Counted from the stretch's first letter, positions 33,444 through 42,411 are shown. The stretch is DNA of 58,313 nucleotides from Acidobacteriota bacterium (GCA_013140775.1 JABFSA010000063.1:1-58313), one strand, 5' to 3'. Program-made: numbers and translations. Notes: generated by a model from the sequence alone, not told the origin.

Positions 33444-34264
33444 TCCCCTTCCTGCGCCCGATTGTGCACCAGGCATCCGGCAAACGCCGCGCGGACGGTG
33501 GCCTCCTCAGGTTCGAGGAGACCGCTCAGCACCAGGAACCCGCCAGGCTTCGCGAGACCGATGAGCTGATGCGCAGCAGCTTCAAGAAGGCCGCCCGTGA
33601 GGTTTGCCAGCACGATGTCGAAGGCCGCTGCACGAGTCCCCCGGGCGTCCTGCTCGCGAAGCGTGACTGCGGCGGCGGGATTGAGCTCCAGATTCTCGCG
33701 TGCTGCCTGAAGCGCGTCGGGGTCATCGTCTATGCCCACGACCTCTGTGGCGCCGAGCAGGCTGGCTGCGATGGCCAACACGCCTGAGCCCGTGCCCACA
33801 TCGACCACCGCCCGCCTGTGAAGGGGAAGATTCTGGAGCGCAGCAAGACAGAGTCGCGTCGTGGCGTGGTGCGCGGTGCCGAACCCCATTGAAGGTCGAA
33901 TCACGATCACGATCCGATCGGCATCGGCAGACCGATCGGCATCGGCAGAAGCTGGTACGTCCCAGGGGGGTGCCACGATGATGCGATCGATGTGCACCGC
34001 GCGAAGGCCGGCCTGCGAACGCGCGACCCAGTCTTCGTCGTCCACGTCGATCGATGCGATCGAAAGCTCCTGAAACTGGGCGGCAAGCTCAGTGGCGGCT
34101 TTGTCGCGCTCGGCGGGGGTGTCGAAGAAGACTTGCCAGGCATCGGGGGCCGATTCAGAGATCGCCGCGACGTTGTAGTCGATGAGGGCCGCCTGCAGAA
34201 GTTCGGGCGTCTCGCTGCCCGCTCGCGTGAGCTGGCTCAGCTCGAGCGCCGGCCAGTTGCGCAC
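33413..34264 (-). CDS. prmA: Ribosomal protein L11 methyltransferase
   Basis: A SAM-dependent methyltransferase for L11, 283 residues. Motifs are PSMGFGTAHHATTRLCLAAL, VVDVGTGSGVLAIAASLLGA (SAM motif I), VVGIDDDPDALQAARENLELN and IVLANLTGGLLEAAAH, where many PrmA proteins have NIxA in motif IV. The GTG at 34264 begins one base after the dnaJ stop. An 18 bp tandem duplication (33914-33949) gives SADADR twice, at about residues 106-117, just before the GFGTAHH segment. Adjacency to dnaJ, with rsmE nearby, is a common arrangement in the chaperone operon. Confidence 0.92.
   Translation of the reverse strand: MRNWPALELSQLTRAGSETPELLQAALIDYNVAAISESAPDAWQVFFDTPAERDKAATELAAQFQELSIASIDVDDEDWVARSQAGLRAVHIDRIIVAPPWDVPASADADRSADADRIVIVIRPSMGFGTAHHATTRLCLAALQNLPLHRRAVVDVGTGSGVLAIAASLLGATEVVGIDDDPDALQAARENLELNPAAAVTLREQDARGTRAAAFDIVLANLTGGLLEAAAHQLIGLAKPGGFLVLSGLLEPEEATVRAAFAGCLVHNRAQEGEWLCLTLERS
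33914..33949. repeat. 18 bp tandem duplication inside prmA
   Basis: CCGATCGGCATCGGCAGA occurs twice in direct succession (33914-33931 and 33932-33949). It is in frame and encodes SADADR twice, in the linker before the methyltransferase domain. A replication-slippage origin is likely. Confidence 0.9.
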
Positions 34265-34265
34265 G

Positions 34266-35399
34266 TTATCCGAAGATGTCTTTCACGCGGTCGAAGAGAC
34301 CTTTGTCGCCTTCGCCCTCAACCGGCGTCGGCTCGAACGTCTCTCTCGGCAGCGAGGCGGCGAGTTGCTCGAGCAGCTTCTTCTGCTCGCGCGTCAGTTT
34401 CTTCGGCGTCGTGACCTTGACGGTCAGCAGGAGATCGCCGCGACCGCGTCCGGTGACATCCGGCATGCCACGCCCACGCAGGCTGAGCGTCGTTCCGCTC
34501 TGTGTGCCTTCGGGGACGGTGAAGGTCTCTTCGCCCTCGAGTGTGGGAATCCTGATCTCGCCGCCAAGGGCCAGCGTCGGATAGTTCAGCGAGATCTCAC
34601 AGTAGAGGTCGTTGCCTTCCCGGCGGAAGAACGTGTGGTCCTGCACGTGAATGACGACATACAGGTCGCCGGATGGGCCTCCGGACGGTCCGGCTTCACC
34701 TTCATTGGTCAGCCTGAGTCGCTGTCCCGTGGCGATGCCGGCGGGGATGCGGACCGTCAGCTTGCGTTCCTTCTGGACGCGGCCCATGCCGCGGCATGTC
34801 GCGCAGGGCTTCGTGATCACAGACCCGGCGCCACGGCACTGTCCACAGGTTCGGGCCACGGTGAAGAAGCCCTGCTGGTAGCGAAGCTGTCCGCGTCCCT
34901 GACACTGTGGGCAGGCCGAGGGCTTGCTGCCGGCGGCAGAGCCGCTGCCCTTGCACGTCTCGCACGGTTCCTGCCGCGGGATTTGAATAGCGGTCTCCGC
35001 GCCGTTCGCCGACTCCTCGAACGAAATCTCGAGGTCGTACCGCAGGTCGGCGCCTCGCTGCGGCCCGCTTCGCCGCCGGCCGCCAAGCGCATCACCCAGC
35101 CCGAAAATATCGCCGAGTCCGCCGAAGATGTCTTCGAACCCGGTGAAGGCGGATGGATCGAAGCCGGCGCCATTACCCAGGCCCGCGTGACCGAATCGGT
35201 CGTACATGCGCCGCTTGTCCTGGTCGGCGAGTACCGAGTAGGCCTCGGCGGCTTCCTTGAACTTGTCTTCGGCGTCTTTGCTACCGGGATTGCGATCCGG
35301 ATGGTATTGGAGGGCGAGCTTCCGGTAGGAGCTCTTGATCTCCTGGTCCGTCGCGGTACGGCTGATCGCCAGCACCTCGTAGTAGTCGCGCTTGCTCAC
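34266..35399 (-). CDS. dnaJ: Chaperone protein DnaJ
   Basis: A full-length type I J-protein, 377 residues, co-chaperone of DnaK. The J-domain holds HPD at 33-35. A short Gly/Phe region (GLGNGAGFDPSAFTGFEDIFGGLGDIFG) follows. The four zinc-finger repeats are CETCKGSG, CPQCQGRG, CGQCRGAG and CATCRGMG (about residues 148-210). The start codon is GTG 35399, overlapping the grpE stop. No dnaK is in this cluster, so the Hsp70 is encoded elsewhere. Confidence 0.96.
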   Translation of the reverse strand: MSKRDYYEVLAISRTATDQEIKSSYRKLALQYHPDRNPGSKDAEDKFKEAAEAYSVLADQDKRRMYDRFGHAGLGNGAGFDPSAFTGFEDIFGGLGDIFGLGDALGGRRRSGPQRGADLRYDLEISFEESANGAETAIQIPRQEPCETCKGSGSAAGSKPSACPQCQGRGQLRYQQGFFTVARTCGQCRGAGSVITKPCATCRGMGRVQKERKLTVRIPAGIATGQRLRLTNEGEAGPSGGPSGDLYVVIHVQDHTFFRREGNDLYCEISLNYPTLALGGEIRIPTLEGEETFTVPEGTQSGTTLSLRGRGMPDVTGRGRGDLLLTVKVTTPKKLTREQKKLLEQLAASLPRETFEPTPVEGEGDKGLFDRVKDIFG

Positions 35400-35926
35400 G
35401 CCTTGGCGACCTTGACGAGTGCGGCTCGGAGGAGCCGTTCGCCGAGCATGTAGCCACGGCGCAGCTCCTCCATGACCTCGCCTTCCCTGTGACTGGCGCT
35501 GGCCTCGTGGAGCACCGCCTGGTGCACTCGCGGATCGAAGTCGGTGCCAACGGCGGCGATCGTCTTCACGCCGCGCTTTTTGAGCAGCTCCAGCATTTGC
35601 TGGTAGATGAGCTCGATACCCTTCCTGTAGGCGTCGCCATCGACCCCCGTGCGCGCGCCAAGCGCCAGCTCGAAGTTGTCGATGATGGGGAGCAACTCCT
35701 GCAGGGCATCCGCAACCGCTGAATCGGCCTGGTCGCGGCGGTCGCGCTCGACACGCTTGCGGTAGTTGTCGAACTCAGCAGCCGTTCGCAGGAGTCGATC
35801 CTGCAGCGAATCCTTCTCCCGCCGCAGTTCGGCGAGTGCTTCGGGTTCACCAGCAGGATCTGCGGTCGCGGCGGAGTTCGTGCCGCCGGCGTGTGGAGTC
35901 GAATCAGGGTCGAGTACGTCTGTCAT
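35396..35926 (-). CDS. grpE: Nucleotide exchange factor GrpE
   Basis: A DnaK exchange factor, 176 residues. An acidic disordered N-terminus (about 1-30) precedes the long coiled coil (LRREKDSLQDRLLRTAAEFDNYRKRVERD) and the beta domain with GTDFDPRVHQAVLHE and EELRRGYMLGERLLRAALVKVAK. It lies 3 nt after hrcA and overlaps dnaJ by 4 nt, so hrcA-grpE-dnaJ-prmA is one transcript. Confidence 0.95.
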   Translation of the reverse strand: MTDVLDPDSTPHAGGTNSAATADPAGEPEALAELRREKDSLQDRLLRTAAEFDNYRKRVERDRRDQADSAVADALQELLPIIDNFELALGARTGVDGDAYRKGIELIYQQMLELLKKRGVKTIAAVGTDFDPRVHQAVLHEASASHREGEVMEELRRGYMLGERLLRAALVKVAKA

Positions 35927-35929
35927 AGG

Positions 35930-36979
35930 TCAGTTCGCGTCACGCAGGACGCGGGACACCGCCTGTGTCGTACCGTCCACGAGCGCAATCGTACGGGAAT
36001 AGTGCATCCGCGTCGGGCCAATCACGCCCACGGTGCGAGTGGTGTTGCCGTCAACCTCAGTCGAGGCAATCAGGCTGAATGGCCGGAGATCCGGGGCCGC
36101 GTGTTCCGCACCGATGACGATGGTCAGGCCGGGGCCCTCGATGTATTCGTTGAGCAGATGGAGAAGGCGTTCTTTTTCTTCCATCAGCTCCACGAGCGCG
36201 CGAAGTGTCGCGACCGAGATGGTCACCTGTGAGGGGCCATCGAGCAGCGAGGCCACGCCTTCGACGTGGAACGTCTGATGACTGGGGATCTCCTCGAGGG
36301 TGAACCGGGCGAGCCGCAACGCGCGTGTCAGCAGCTGATCGTAGAGCGTGCGCTCCTGATGCAGTCGCTCGATCACGGCCTCGCGCACGGCCAGGAGCGA
36401 GAGGCCCGCGAATTCCGTGTTCAGATAGTTCGCCGCGTGGACAAGATCGTCCGGCGTGAGAGCCTCACCGGCGTCAACCACCTTCTGCGTCACCTGGTTG
36501 CCGCGCGAGACGACGACCACGAGGATACGCGTGCCCCCGAGTGGGACGAACTCAAGGCGCTGCAGCACGGGGAGCGGACTGCCTGAGAGCGCAAACCCCA
36601 CGTGCTTCGCGGCGCGAGAGACGAAATGCGAAACGCTCGCGAGAACATCGTCGAGGAGCGGTGAGCGTTCGGCCTGTTCGCGAAAGTGTGTTTCGACTTC
36701 CGTTGGAGTACGGACGCGGCGCCGGCTTTCCAGCAGCAGATCGACGAACACGCGATAGGCACGGTCGGTTGGCACGCGGCCCGCTGAGGTGTGCGGCTGA
36801 TGGACGTGGCCGCTGTCCTCGAGCTGCGACAACATGCTGCGGACGGTGGCCGAGGAAAGGCCCAGGCCGCTCTGGCGGGCGAGCAACTGGGACGACACGG
36901 GTTCGCCCGTTTCAATGTACGAGCGAACAAGCGTCGCAAGTAGTCGTTTCGACCGTTCTGATATTTCGTGGGAACCCAT
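35930..36979 (-). CDS. hrcA: Heat-inducible transcription repressor HrcA
   Basis: The heat-shock repressor that binds CIRCE operators, 349 residues. The N-terminal winged helix has SSQLLARQSGLGLSSATVRSMLSQLEDSGHVHQPHTSAGRVPTD. The dimerisation and insert domains contain PLGGTRILVVVVSRGNQVTQKVV, and the C-terminus contains IGPTRMHYSRTIALVDGTTQAV. The gene heads the operon. A TATAAT lies 30 nt upstream, but no CIRCE (TTAGCACTC-N9-GAGTGCTAA) is visible in the 75 nt before it, so autoregulation is not supported by an operator here. Confidence 0.95.
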   Translation of the reverse strand: MGSHEISERSKRLLATLVRSYIETGEPVSSQLLARQSGLGLSSATVRSMLSQLEDSGHVHQPHTSAGRVPTDRAYRVFVDLLLESRRRVRTPTEVETHFREQAERSPLLDDVLASVSHFVSRAAKHVGFALSGSPLPVLQRLEFVPLGGTRILVVVVSRGNQVTQKVVDAGEALTPDDLVHAANYLNTEFAGLSLLAVREAVIERLHQERTLYDQLLTRALRLARFTLEEIPSHQTFHVEGVASLLDGPSQVTISVATLRALVELMEEKERLLHLLNEYIEGPGLTIVIGAEHAAPDLRPFSLIASTEVDGNTTRTVGVIGPTRMHYSRTIALVDGTTQAVSRVLRDAN

Positions 36980-37009
36980 TGCCTGTCAGATGCTTAGCGC
37001 TACCTGCCC

Positions 37010-37015
37010 ATTATA
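37010..37015 (-). promoter_or_regulatory. -10 (TATAAT) for the hrcA-grpE-dnaJ-prmA operon
   Basis: TATAAT on the minus strand lies 30 nt upstream of the hrcA ATG, giving a leader of about 24 nt. An 8 bp palindrome TAGCGCTA (36995-37002) lies in the leader; it is not a CIRCE. Confidence 0.5.
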
Positions 37016-37054
37016 TCGGATGGCCCGTGGCCTCCGGCCACCCCGCAGGAGAGC

Positions 37055-37891
37055 TCAACGCTTTGCGAGCGCTCCCTCCCATCGCATGCTGACGGCGGCT
37101 GTGTTCGGCCCGGAGATCTTTCCGTGTTTGACCGCAATCAACTCGGCCAGGATGCTGACGGCAATCTCCTGAGGAGTGATGGCGCCGATATCGAGACCGA
37201 TCGGAGCATGGATGCCGCTGAGCTTTGCGGCGGGCATGCCCTCCTCAATCAGGGCATCGAAGATCCGCTTCACTTTGGCCTTGCTGCCAATCAGTCCCAG
37301 GTACCGCAAGGGCGACTGCGCCAGCGCACGCATGGCGTCGAGGTCGTGCGTGTGTCCGCGCGTCACGACGACCACGTAGGACGTTGGGGGCAGTACGTGG
37401 CTCTCGATCCACGTCGGGATGTGGTCCACGATGACGTCGATGCCTTCACCGAACCGCTCGCTGTTGGCAAACTTCTCGCGGTCGTCGATGACGTGCACCT
37501 TGAACCCGGTCTCGTGCGCCATCTTGCCCACGAAGTAGCCGACGTGTCCGGCGCCGAAGACGAAGAGCTCCGGTGACGGCTCGACCGGTTCGATGAACAC
37601 TTCCATCTGACCTCCGCAGACCAGTCCGGTCTCCTGCGCGAAGTCGTCGTTGAGCTCGAACTTGAGGGTGATCGGCTTCCGCGTCAGGATCGCCTCGCGC
37701 GCCTTGCCGAATGCGTCGTTCTCGTAACAGCCCCCTCCGATCGTGCCGACCGTACGGCCGTCAGCATAGACCAGCATCTTGGCGCCGACCCGCTGGGGTG
37801 TAGAGCCGGTCGATGAGACGATCGTCACAAGGGCAACTTCCTCGCCCCGGTTGAGCGCCTCGGACAGCGCCGAGAAGACCTCCTGGTTCAT
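37055..37891 (-). CDS. XdhC/CoxI family molybdoenzyme maturation protein
   Basis: A 278-residue two-domain protein. The N-terminal XdhC/CoxI domain contains VTIVSSTGSTPQRVGAKMLV and GTIGGGCYEND; the C-terminal Rossmann domain contains FVFGAGHVGYFVGKMA and LRYLGLIGSKAKVKRIF. Relatives bind molybdenum cofactor and insert its sulfurated form into xanthine dehydrogenase or CO dehydrogenase-type enzymes. No molybdoenzyme subunit genes are adjacent. ATG 37891 follows TATAAT by 6 nt, so the gene is predicted to be leaderless. The left end of element E1 begins 12 nt further upstream, over the likely -35 region. Confidence 0.88.
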   Translation of the reverse strand: MNQEVFSALSEALNRGEEVALVTIVSSTGSTPQRVGAKMLVYADGRTVGTIGGGCYENDAFGKAREAILTRKPITLKFELNDDFAQETGLVCGGQMEVFIEPVEPSPELFVFGAGHVGYFVGKMAHETGFKVHVIDDREKFANSERFGEGIDVIVDHIPTWIESHVLPPTSYVVVVTRGHTHDLDAMRALAQSPLRYLGLIGSKAKVKRIFDALIEEGMPAAKLSGIHAPIGLDIGAITPQEIAVSILAELIAVKHGKISGPNTAAVSMRWEGALAKR

Positions 37892-37897
37892 GGGTTA

Positions 37898-37903
37898 ATT
37901 ATA
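37898..37903 (-). promoter_or_regulatory. Consensus -10 (TATAAT) for leaderless xdhC-type gene
   Basis: TATAAT on the minus strand ends 6 nt before the ATG at 37891 and no Shine-Dalgarno intervenes. The upstream -35 region would overlap the terminal repeat of element E1. Confidence 0.6.
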
Positions 37904-37959
37904 GAACCGTAGTCGTTCACCCTTCTGGGTTCTCGGTTCTTGGTTCGTGTTCAGGTTCG

Positions 37960-38001
37960 GTTCCGGGTTCCGGGTTCCGGGTTCCAGGTTCCGGGTTCTG
38001 G
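37960..38001 (+). repeat. Six-heptad GTTCCGG array inside E1
   Basis: GTTCCGG x3, GTTCCAG, GTTCCGG, GTTCTGG: 42 bp in six exact 7 bp steps, directly inside the left terminal repeat of E1. Confidence 0.85.
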
Positions 38002-38136
38002 AGTTCGGGGGCAGGAGGAGCGCAGATCTCGCCTCACGGATGGGTCAGGTGGTTCGCAGTTCTTGCCGTCCTGGAGTTGGCCTTCCCGCCGGCTTCTGGC
38101 GTATTTGCCGGGCATGGGATGTGCGTTTGTGCGGGC

Positions 38137-38406
38137 ATGGGCGTCCACCGATTCACCGAGCTCCGCGCGTGGCAAGCCTGCGATGTCTACAAGAAGGCTG
38201 TTTACCGTCTCTGCTCCACTGGGCGGCTGTCCACGGATTTGACCCGTCGTCTGCAGCTCGAAAGAGCTGCGGCTGGCGCTCCGGCGCACGTTGCTGAAGG
38301 CTTCGGACGTTTCAATCCCGCCGATTTCGCACGGTTCCTGACCCTGAACTTCGAACTTCGAACCGAACCTGAACACGAACCGAGAACTGAGAACTCAGAA
38401 GTGTGA
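38137..38406 (+). pseudogene. Truncated four-helix-bundle protein (23S rRNA IVP / Avd-like family)
   Basis: The first 65 or so residues match the four-helix-bundle family (S23/23S intervening-sequence protein; homologous to DGR accessory Avd): FTELRAWQACDVYKKAVYRL, then LERAAAGAPAHVAEGFGRFNPADFARFL. At the point where the third helix should continue, the reading frame passes into the right terminal repeat of E1 (ELRTEPEHEPRTEN) and stops at 38406, giving 89 residues instead of the usual 115-130. The ATG at 38137 has no good ribosome-binding site. The C-terminal half has been lost, so it is probably not functional in the usual way. Confidence 0.65.
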
Positions 38407-38419
38407 ACGACAGTCTCTT

Positions 38420-40726
38420 TCACCACCTGTGCAATTCGCAATACTCCGTCGGCTCAGTGCCGGCCACGAACGACTCGTTGTAGACCCGCGGGCACGTGGG
38501 GAGGGCCAGTTTGCCGGTATCCCGGTCGATCTCGGTGAACGTGATCCCTTCAGGCACCTCAAACGTGCCGCTGGTGCGCCCGGCGACTGCCGACTTCATG
38601 AACGTCGTCCAGATCGGCAACGCGGCCTGGGTGCCGCTCAAGCCGACGGGCTGATTGCTGTCGTAACCAACCCAGACAACCGTCAGCAGCTCAGGCGTGA
38701 ATCCCACGAACCACGCATCCCGCAGTTCGTTGGTTGTCCCCGTCTTGCCCGCGGCATCAGCGGCGAAGCCCGACGCCCTGGCGCCGGCCGCGGTTCCCTC
38801 GTTGATGACGCTGCGCATCATGTTCGTGACGAGGAACGTCGTGTCCTCGCGCGCAGCGCGTTTCAGCTCAGGCGCCTTCGGACGCAGTTGCTGATCGGCG
38901 GTCTCGATGCGGTTGATCGATGTCAGCGGCCGCACCTGACCCTGGTTCACGAAGATGGTGTACGCCTGCGCCACTTCGAGTGGCGTCAGTTCGAAGACGC
39001 CGAGCGTGATGGCCGGGAACGCACGTGGGGGAGTGCCAACGCCGACGCGTCTCCACACCGCCGCCACCTGGTCGAAGCCGATCGTCTCGCCGACGTGGAT
39101 CGTCGCGAGGTTCCGTGACATCGCAAGCGCGCGCCGGAAGGTGATCTCGCCGTCGTACGCGTCGTAGTTCTGCGGCTCCCAGACCTGATCGTCGAACGAA
39201 AACGTCGTGGGTTCGTCCAGCGTGAGCGACGCAGGTGTGAGATCGGTTCGGCCCTCATCGGCCGCGCGCTCGAACGCCGCCAGGTAGACGAAGGGCTTGA
39301 ACACGGAGCCCGGCTGACGCCGAGCGTCGATCGCACGGTTGTACTGCGACTGGTTATACGAACGGCCTCCGACCATGGCGAGAATCTCGCCCGTCCGGGG
39401 ATCGACCGAGATCAGCGCGACCTGCGCCTGTTCCTTACGCTTGCGGCGTGCAAGCAACTGATCGATGTTCGAGAGCCCGCCTCGCACGGCATCAAGTGCC
39501 GCGCGTTGCAGATTCAGGTCGAGCGTCGTGAACACATCGACGCGCCCAGGCTGAGCAGTCACGCCGGGAAACGCCTCAGCGACTCTGGCGCCAACCATGT
39601 CCACGAAGTACGGCGCTTCGTTGTCCACGGCGCGTGCCACGACGCGGAGCGGTTCTTTGATGGCCTTGTCGGCGGCCTCGGCGGAGATGAAGTTCTCATC
39701 CGCCATCGCGCGGAGGACGACGTTGCGGCGCTCGACCGCACGCTCGGGATTGGCGAAGGGGGAGCGGGGGCCTGGGCTCTGGATGACTCCCGCGATGAGT
39801 GCGGCTTCGCTCAGGCTCAGGTTGGCGACGTCTTTCCCGAAGAACAGCCGCGACGCTTCCGCGACGCCATGAATGGCAAACGATCCACGCTGCCCGAGAT
39901 ACACGTCGTTGAGATAGAGCTCGAGGATCTCGTCCTTGGATGCCCGCCGCTCGAGCACGAGCGACATGATCGTCTCGCGCATCTTCCGCGCATACGACCG
40001 GCGCCCTTCCGTCAGCTCGGCGTTGAACTCGTCTGACAGGAAGAACATGCGCGCGAGCTGCTGCGTGATCGTGCTGTAGCCCACGAGGTTCGGGTTGCTG
40101 CCGAACACATTCGTGAAGACAGCCGCCGCCATGCGGAAGGGGTTGATACCGGGATGCGAGTAGAACCCCTGGTCTTCGATCGCAAGCACGGCGTTCCGCG
40201 CATGAAGTGGAATCGTGGCGAGTGGCACGCTGCGCTGCTTCTCGCGATCGCCGCTCGTCATGAGGGCCGTCAGCAGCGGCGCATCCAGCTCGATTCCCGT
40301 CGCGGCGCCTTTGCCCTCAACTTCGATGCGGCGGATGCTCTGCGGTCGCGATGTAAACGAGACGCGCACAATGCGGCTCTCGAACGACGCGGGACGCGGC
40401 TTGATGACGACGGTCGCATCCTGGATCGAGAACTCCCCAGGCACCTCGGGCTCCGGCCGCTGGGCATAGCCCAGATCGTTGAGCCGGCTGATCAGTTCCT
40501 GCTGGCCAATCGGCAGACCCTGCCGCAGTGCGAGTGGCCGCGCGAAGACCCGAGGCAGTGTCCGTTCTCGCTCACCGTGCAAGCGCGCGTCAATGAGGCG
40601 CGAATAGCTGACATAGAAGCTGATCGTGATTCCGATTCCGAGGATCGCCACCAGCACGCCTGCGGCAAGTGCGTACCGCGTCCACTTCGACTTGGAGATG
40701 CGGAGGCGGAGCCGGACGCGTTTCAA
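38420..40726 (-). CDS. Class A penicillin-binding protein (PBP1b-type)
   Basis: A bifunctional murein synthase, 768 residues. A basic cytoplasmic N-terminus is followed by one transmembrane helix (about 18-40), then a UB2H-like region (60-110). The GT51 glycosyltransferase has Glu184 in EDQGFYSHPG and GYSTITQQLARMFF. The transpeptidase has Ser474/Lys477 (GSVFKP), SRN at 537-539 and KTGT from 661. The start is TTG 40726, whose TTGA overlaps the bshC stop, so it is translationally coupled to bshC. The truncated gene in E1 is convergent at its 3' end. Confidence 0.94.
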   Translation of the reverse strand: MKRVRLRLRISKSKWTRYALAAGVLVAILGIGITISFYVSYSRLIDARLHGERERTLPRVFARPLALRQGLPIGQQELISRLNDLGYAQRPEPEVPGEFSIQDATVVIKPRPASFESRIVRVSFTSRPQSIRRIEVEGKGAATGIELDAPLLTALMTSGDREKQRSVPLATIPLHARNAVLAIEDQGFYSHPGINPFRMAAAVFTNVFGSNPNLVGYSTITQQLARMFFLSDEFNAELTEGRRSYARKMRETIMSLVLERRASKDEILELYLNDVYLGQRGSFAIHGVAEASRLFFGKDVANLSLSEAALIAGVIQSPGPRSPFANPERAVERRNVVLRAMADENFISAEAADKAIKEPLRVVARAVDNEAPYFVDMVGARVAEAFPGVTAQPGRVDVFTTLDLNLQRAALDAVRGGLSNIDQLLARRKRKEQAQVALISVDPRTGEILAMVGGRSYNQSQYNRAIDARRQPGSVFKPFVYLAAFERAADEGRTDLTPASLTLDEPTTFSFDDQVWEPQNYDAYDGEITFRRALAMSRNLATIHVGETIGFDQVAAVWRRVGVGTPPRAFPAITLGVFELTPLEVAQAYTIFVNQGQVRPLTSINRIETADQQLRPKAPELKRAAREDTTFLVTNMMRSVINEGTAAGARASGFAADAAGKTGTTNELRDAWFVGFTPELLTVVWVGYDSNQPVGLSGTQAALPIWTTFMKSAVAGRTSGTFEVPEGITFTEIDRDTGKLALPTCPRVYNESFVAGTEPTEYCELHRW

Positions 40727-42375
40727 ATCGTCACCACCCAGTGGGAGCCCTGGTCGATCGGCAGTTCCTCACTGAGGCGGTCGATGAGCACGCTGCCGTA
40801 CTTGTTGACGAAATAGACGAGGCCAATCTCGCGTTCTTGCGGGTGCCCACCCGGAAAGGCCTGCGTCTGCGCGTGGACGAACTGGCGACGCAACGTTTCG
40901 TCTTTTCGTTTGGCGGCCTGAATGATCTTGCCGTGGAGTTTCTTGAGGTCGTCCTGCATGCGGCCGAGCGTCGATCGGGCCGCGGCCTCGAGCGTTTGAT
41001 CGAGCTGTGCGACTTCCTCCGCGACGCAGTCCATACACTCGGTGACCGCGCGGGCCGCCTCCTCAAGCGAGGTATCCACGGCGGGCGGAATCTGTGCCTT
41101 GAGGAGCTCGTTCAGCGCGGCTTCATCCTGCGCCCGGAGTGCTTCGAGCGGAAGCGCGTGCCGCTGGAGGAACCGCATGGCGTTCGAATCGACGATCGTT
41201 GCGGAGACCCGTTGTTGCACGAGCGGCATCGGCACACCAAAGGCCGCGTACACGTGGCGAAGCTGCGCCAGATACGCGGTCTCGCTTGGTCCGCCCACGT
41301 AGCAGGCCGTGGGAAACAACGTGTCCTGCACCAGCGGGCGAAGAAGCACGTTGGGGCTGAAGGCGCCGGTGTTCGTGCGTACCTCCTGCAGAACGGCGTC
41401 CCTGGTGGCGCGCACATCGCCAATGGCCACGCCACCGTTGTCGGCTCGAATACTGCTTCGGGCGCCGTCCACCTTGAATATCGCGGCCTGTCCCTCGTGC
41501 GGGGCAACCTGGGTGTGATAGCCCAGGTTGGTCAGGGCTTGTCCGGCTTCTTCAGCCAGGCGGGAGGTCTCGCCGATCTGTTCGATTTCCCGTGCAAAGA
41601 CCGCGGATACCAGCGGCTTTGCGGCCTTATCCGACGAATCGAACACGATCAGGCCGCGTGAGCCAAGCAGGGATTCCAGCCACCGGCCAAACGCCTCGGA
41701 CATGCTGCGTCCCGGGACATACGCCTTTCGAAGTTCTTCAAGAAGCGTCGGCGTGAACTCGGTAGGCGGCAGGGTTGCCGCGAGCCGGTCGAGCGCGGCA
41801 AGACAGGAGTCGTCCAACGCTATCTGGCCGACGGGGCGTTCACCGGCTCCCGGGGGATCGCCCAGCGCAATCCGAATCGGTGTGAGCGAGGCATCGAGGA
41901 TGTTGCACGCCTTCACCTCGTTCCAGTCATGGTCTTCGGCGTCGATCCAGAAGATCGCGACCGCGGGCACCTGATGGTCGGCCGCCGTCCGCTCAGCCAG
42001 CTTGATGGCCGTCAACGCCTTGAGCAGCGTGTACATCGGTCCGCCGAAGAGTCCGGCCTGCTGTCCAGTGACGACCGCGACCGTACGCGGATCACGAAGC
42101 AACTGCGCCGCTGCGACAGCTTCGGGCGGCGCCGATCGATGACGCTGCTGTTCGGCGAGGATGTCGGCAATCGCGTCGTGCCGGCGTGGATGCCGCTGCG
42201 TACGTGCGATGGCATCTGTCCACGCCGCGGGATCCTGCGGATTACCGGCGAAGAACCCGGCCACCTTGGCGTAGTCGCAGGCATAATCCGCCGCGAGCTG
42301 CTTGATCCAGGGGAACCGTCTTATATCAATTGGAACGCGGGTGACCGTCTCGGCGAGACCTGTCTGGGGAGGCAC
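40723..42375 (-). CDS. bshC: Putative bacillithiol-synthesis cysteine ligase BshC
   Basis: BshC family (YllA), proposed to add cysteine to GlcN-malate as the last step of bacillithiol synthesis. The family segments are [65 protein letters not shown] and [18 protein letters not shown]. It is about 550 residues. I chose GTG 42375 because TTGACA-N17-GACAGT lies directly upstream and ends 7 nt before it; a TTG at 42411 would start within that -35. It is divergent from carA and coupled to the PBP gene downstream. bshA and bshB are not in this window. Confidence 0.87.
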   Translation of the reverse strand: MPPQTGLAETVTRVPIDIRRFPWIKQLAADYACDYAKVAGFFAGNPQDPAAWTDAIARTQRHPRRHDAIADILAEQQRHRSAPPEAVAAAQLLRDPRTVAVVTGQQAGLFGGPMYTLLKALTAIKLAERTAADHQVPAVAIFWIDAEDHDWNEVKACNILDASLTPIRIALGDPPGAGERPVGQIALDDSCLAALDRLAATLPPTEFTPTLLEELRKAYVPGRSMSEAFGRWLESLLGSRGLIVFDSSDKAAKPLVSAVFAREIEQIGETSRLAEEAGQALTNLGYHTQVAPHEGQAAIFKVDGARSSIRADNGGVAIGDVRATRDAVLQEVRTNTGAFSPNVLLRPLVQDTLFPTACYVGGPSETAYLAQLRHVYAAFGVPMPLVQQRVSATIVDSNAMRFLQRHALPLEALRAQDEAALNELLKAQIPPAVDTSLEEAARAVTECMDCVAEEVAQLDQTLEAAARSTLGRMQDDLKKLHGKIIQAAKRKDETLRRQFVHAQTQAFPGGHPQEREIGLVYFVNKYGSVLIDRLSEELPIDQGSHWVVTI

Positions 42376-42382
42376 CGAACGT

Positions 42383-42411
42383 ACTGTCGCAGGCGTTGGG
42401 TACAGTGTCAA
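42383..42411 (-). promoter_or_regulatory. Promoter for bshC-PBP (TTGACA-N17-GACAGT)
   Basis: A consensus -35 TTGACA (42406-42411) with a 17 nt spacer to GACAGT (42383-42388), 7 nt before GTG 42375. It is the only promoter in the window with a perfect -35. The -10 is weak (3 of 6). It predicts a leaderless transcript and supports the shorter bshC start. Confidence 0.5.

Larger units (their letters stand above)
37915..38408. mobile_element. Inverted-repeat element E1 carrying a truncated four-helix-bundle gene
   Basis: A 494 bp unit. The left end (37915-37963) and right end (38360-38408) are 49 bp inverted repeats that match at 45 of 49 positions; both outer ends read GTTCAC inward. Inside the left end is a six-unit heptad array (37960-38001); inside the right end are GAACTTC heptads (38347-38359). 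The interior holds a truncated four-helix-bundle gene. There is no transposase. A third copy of the 49 bp end is at 54743-54791. No clear target-site duplication flanks it. I call it a probable non-autonomous element; mobility is inferred. Confidence 0.65.

Noticed and set aside
36980..37054. CIRCE operator upstream of hrcA
   Set aside because: Only an 8 bp palindrome TAGCGCTA is present; neither half of the CIRCE consensus is found.
38077..38136. Longer start for the four-helix-bundle gene
   Set aside because: The extra 20 residues do not match the family N-terminus, and conservation begins just after Met at 38137.
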